Of a stretch of DNA of 64,000 nucleotides, positions 62,627-64,000 are shown one piece after another. The DNA lies in NCBI GenBank assembly GCA_947243795.1, contig OX365929.1:124001-188000 (forward strand). The letters are read 5' to 3'. Numbering within the stretch: the stretch's first letter is position 1; every line of letters begins with the position of its first letter. The DNA is from Saccharomyces uvarum. Lineage: Eukaryota; Ascomycota; Saccharomycetes; Saccharomycetales; Saccharomycetaceae. Below the pieces are notes generated by a model. That model was not told the origin of the DNA and ran no database searches. It worked only from the letters and a program-made list of their open reading frames with translations. The position numbers and the translations under genes were made by a program.

Positions 62627-63224
62627 ATGCACCGAAATCATAAAAATGCATTAGCATCGGAAAGCTTTTGCAAGCTACTATGGACCCAAAGAAGGGAGAC
62701 AGAACTGTAAGTCACCAAACACAGTACCTCCTAATGGGAAAAGTATAAAGCACAACGTAAGGCCTCGTTTACTTGCACAAAATTCTGCCGTCAGAAAATC
62801 AAGAGCTGAGCCAGCTGACATTGTACTGTGGGCGCAGTATATTCGAGACGACAAGATCCTGGATCTAAGGTGTTTGATCCAATGCTCAAGCAATGGCATT
62901 CCGCCCAGATTTTTCGAGAAAATGATCCCGTTATATCTTTTAAACTCTAGAAGTAGACATACTTCTGGCCATTCTGGCACGTATTGAGCCAGTATATAGA
63001 ATATTACTCTTACACAACATAGTATTATTATGGCTACATTATTATAGCAATCCACGTATAAAATGACTGTGTTTTCTGTTGTTTTTCTTGAATTTTTTTT
63101 TTCACTATGAAAAATTTAGCGATGAGTTATTTCAGATTCGTCAAATAATCTAGTATAGTCAAACGCATTCTATTCTTGGTAGTTGTATCGGTTATTTATC
63201 CAATTGAAAGAAAGCATAAGAAAA
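62627..63224. promoter_or_regulatory. RRN10-NCL1 spacer with long open frames on both strands
   Basis: 598 bp. Plus-strand frame 62655-62990 is open without an early ATG. Minus-strand frame 62678-63055 is open and starts from GTG. The NCL1 promoter (63057-63224) has RRPE and PAC sites. Coding status of the open frames is unknown. Confidence 0.4.
63108..63126 (+). promoter_or_regulatory. RRPE plus PAC upstream of NCL1
   Basis: TGAAAAATTT at 63108-63117 directly followed by GCGATGAG at 63119-63126, about 100-117 bp upstream of the NCL1 ATG. Confidence 0.85.
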
Positions 63225-64000
63225 ATGGCTAGAAGAAAGAATTATAAAAAGGGAAACAAGAAGACTTTTGGCGCTCGTGATGACTCAAGAGCTCAAAAGA
63301 ACTGGTCCGACTTGGAAAAAGAAAATGAAAAATGGGAAAAATACTACAAGACCTTAGCTCTATTCCCGGAAGATCAATGGGATGAGTTCAAGAAGACATG
63401 TCAAGCCCCATTACCCCTAACTTTTAGAATTACAGGCTCTAGAAAGCATGCTGGTGAAGTTTTAGATTTGTTCAAGGATAGACATCTACCAAACTTGACT
63501 AACGTTGAATTTGAAGGTGAAAAAATCAAGGCCCCAGTAGAACTACCTTGGTATCCAGACCACCTTGCTTGGCAATTGGACGTTCCAAAGACCGTCATTA
63601 GAAAGAACGAACAATTTGCAAAGACTCAGAGATTCTTAGTTGTTGAAAATGCGGTTGGTAACATCTCAAGACAAGAAGCTGTTTCAATGATCCCTCCAAT
63701 CGTGCTTGAAGTGAAGCCTCACCATACTGTTTTAGACATGTGCGCTGCTCCAGGTTCAAAAACCGCTCAATTAATCGAAGCCTTACACAAGGATACAGAT
63801 GAACCATCTGGTTTTGTTGTTGCTAACGATGCCGATGCTAGAAGATCTCATATGTTGGTTCACCAATTGAAAAGATTAAACAGTGCTAACTTAATGGTTG
63901 TTAACCATGATGCTCAATTTTTCCCACGTATCAGATTGCACGAAAACTCAAATAAGAAGAATGATGTTTTAAAATTCGACAGAATTCTTTGTGACGTGCC
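63225..64000 (+). CDS. NCL1: tRNA (cytosine-5) methyltransferase Ncl1, 3' end outside window
   Basis: First 258 codons of the NSUN2/RsmB-type m5C tRNA methyltransferase (Trm4/Ncl1), which methylates several cytosines of nuclear tRNAs. The very basic start (MARRKNYKKGNKKTFGARDD) is a likely nuclear signal. It continues with YYKTLALFPEDQWDEFKK, FRITGSRKHAGEVLDLFK and the SAM-binding motif I LDMCAAPGSKTAQLIEALHK (Asp at about residue 171), then GFVVANDADARRSHML. The sequence reaches RILCDVP, so the catalytic Cys motif lies just at and beyond the window edge. It is highly similar to the recalled S. cerevisiae sequence. Confidence 0.95.
   Translation, partial: MARRKNYKKGNKKTFGARDDSRAQKNWSDLEKENEKWEKYYKTLALFPEDQWDEFKKTCQAPLPLTFRITGSRKHAGEVLDLFKDRHLPNLTNVEFEGEKIKAPVELPWYPDHLAWQLDVPKTVIRKNEQFAKTQRFLVVENAVGNISRQEAVSMIPPIVLEVKPHHTVLDMCAAPGSKTAQLIEALHKDTDEPSGFVVANDADARRSHMLVHQLKRLNSANLMVVNHDAQFFPRIRLHENSNKKNDVLKFDRILCDV

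Overview
The window is nuclear DNA of a budding yeast of the genus Saccharomyces. Gene order and strand match the left arm of S. cerevisiae chromosome II from YBL059W to YBL024W (recalled from memory, not searched). Many proteins differ from the S. cerevisiae sequences I remember (for example Shp1, Stu1 and She1), so this is probably a different, moderately distant Saccharomyces species, perhaps of the uvarum/eubayanus, kudriavzevii or arboricola group. I cannot fix the species from sequence alone. Yeast introns with GTATGT/GTATGC donors and TACTAAC branch points fit this assignment.

Layout. 1-12 kb: IAI11 (partial), SHP1, PTH2, PTC3, a TatD-type nuclease (YBL055C), TOD6, SAS3. 12-27 kb: PIN4, SEC17, MOH1, EDE1, PSY4, COR1, ECM13. 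27-32 kb: a decayed tandem copy of the uridine permease gene, then intact FUI1 and PRE7. 32-45 kb: ERD2, the 59-residue YBL039W-B, URA7, MRPL16, APL3, the PLP-binding protein YBL036C, POL12. 44-55 kb: STU1, RIB1, HEK2, SHE1, PET9. 55-64 kb: the zinc-ribbon protein YBL029C-A, YBL029W, YBL028C, RPL19B, LSM2, RRN10 and the 5' part of NCL1. Five genes carry introns (IAI11, SEC17, ERD2, RPL19B, LSM2). In RPL19B the intron splits the start codon. I found no tRNA, snoRNA, Ty element or LTR.

Functional themes. Several promoters carry the ribosome-biogenesis signature PAC (GCGATGAG) plus RRPE (A/T-rich): URA7, YBL028C, NCL1, and most densely TOD6, whose product belongs to the PAC-binding Dot6/Tod6 family. 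SHP1 and PRE7 carry exact Rpn4/PACE sites, POL12 has two MCB sites, PET9 and COR1 have HAP-type CCAAT boxes, and RPL19B has Rap1-like sites.

The parts that do not fit a plain S. cerevisiae-like map are these. (1) A FUI1 tandem pseudogene with a recognisable duplicated promoter and a 222-codon in-frame internal deletion. (2) The ~1.16 kb between RPL19B and LSM2, which holds three open plus-strand frames, two of them membrane-segment ORFs in the same frame separated by one TGA. (3) The RRN10-NCL1 gap, which is open on both strands for over 110 codons. (4) A 74-codon in-frame ATG-initiated extension upstream of YBL055C. Nothing in the window looks like a large undescribed system. These are the best candidates for something not yet described.
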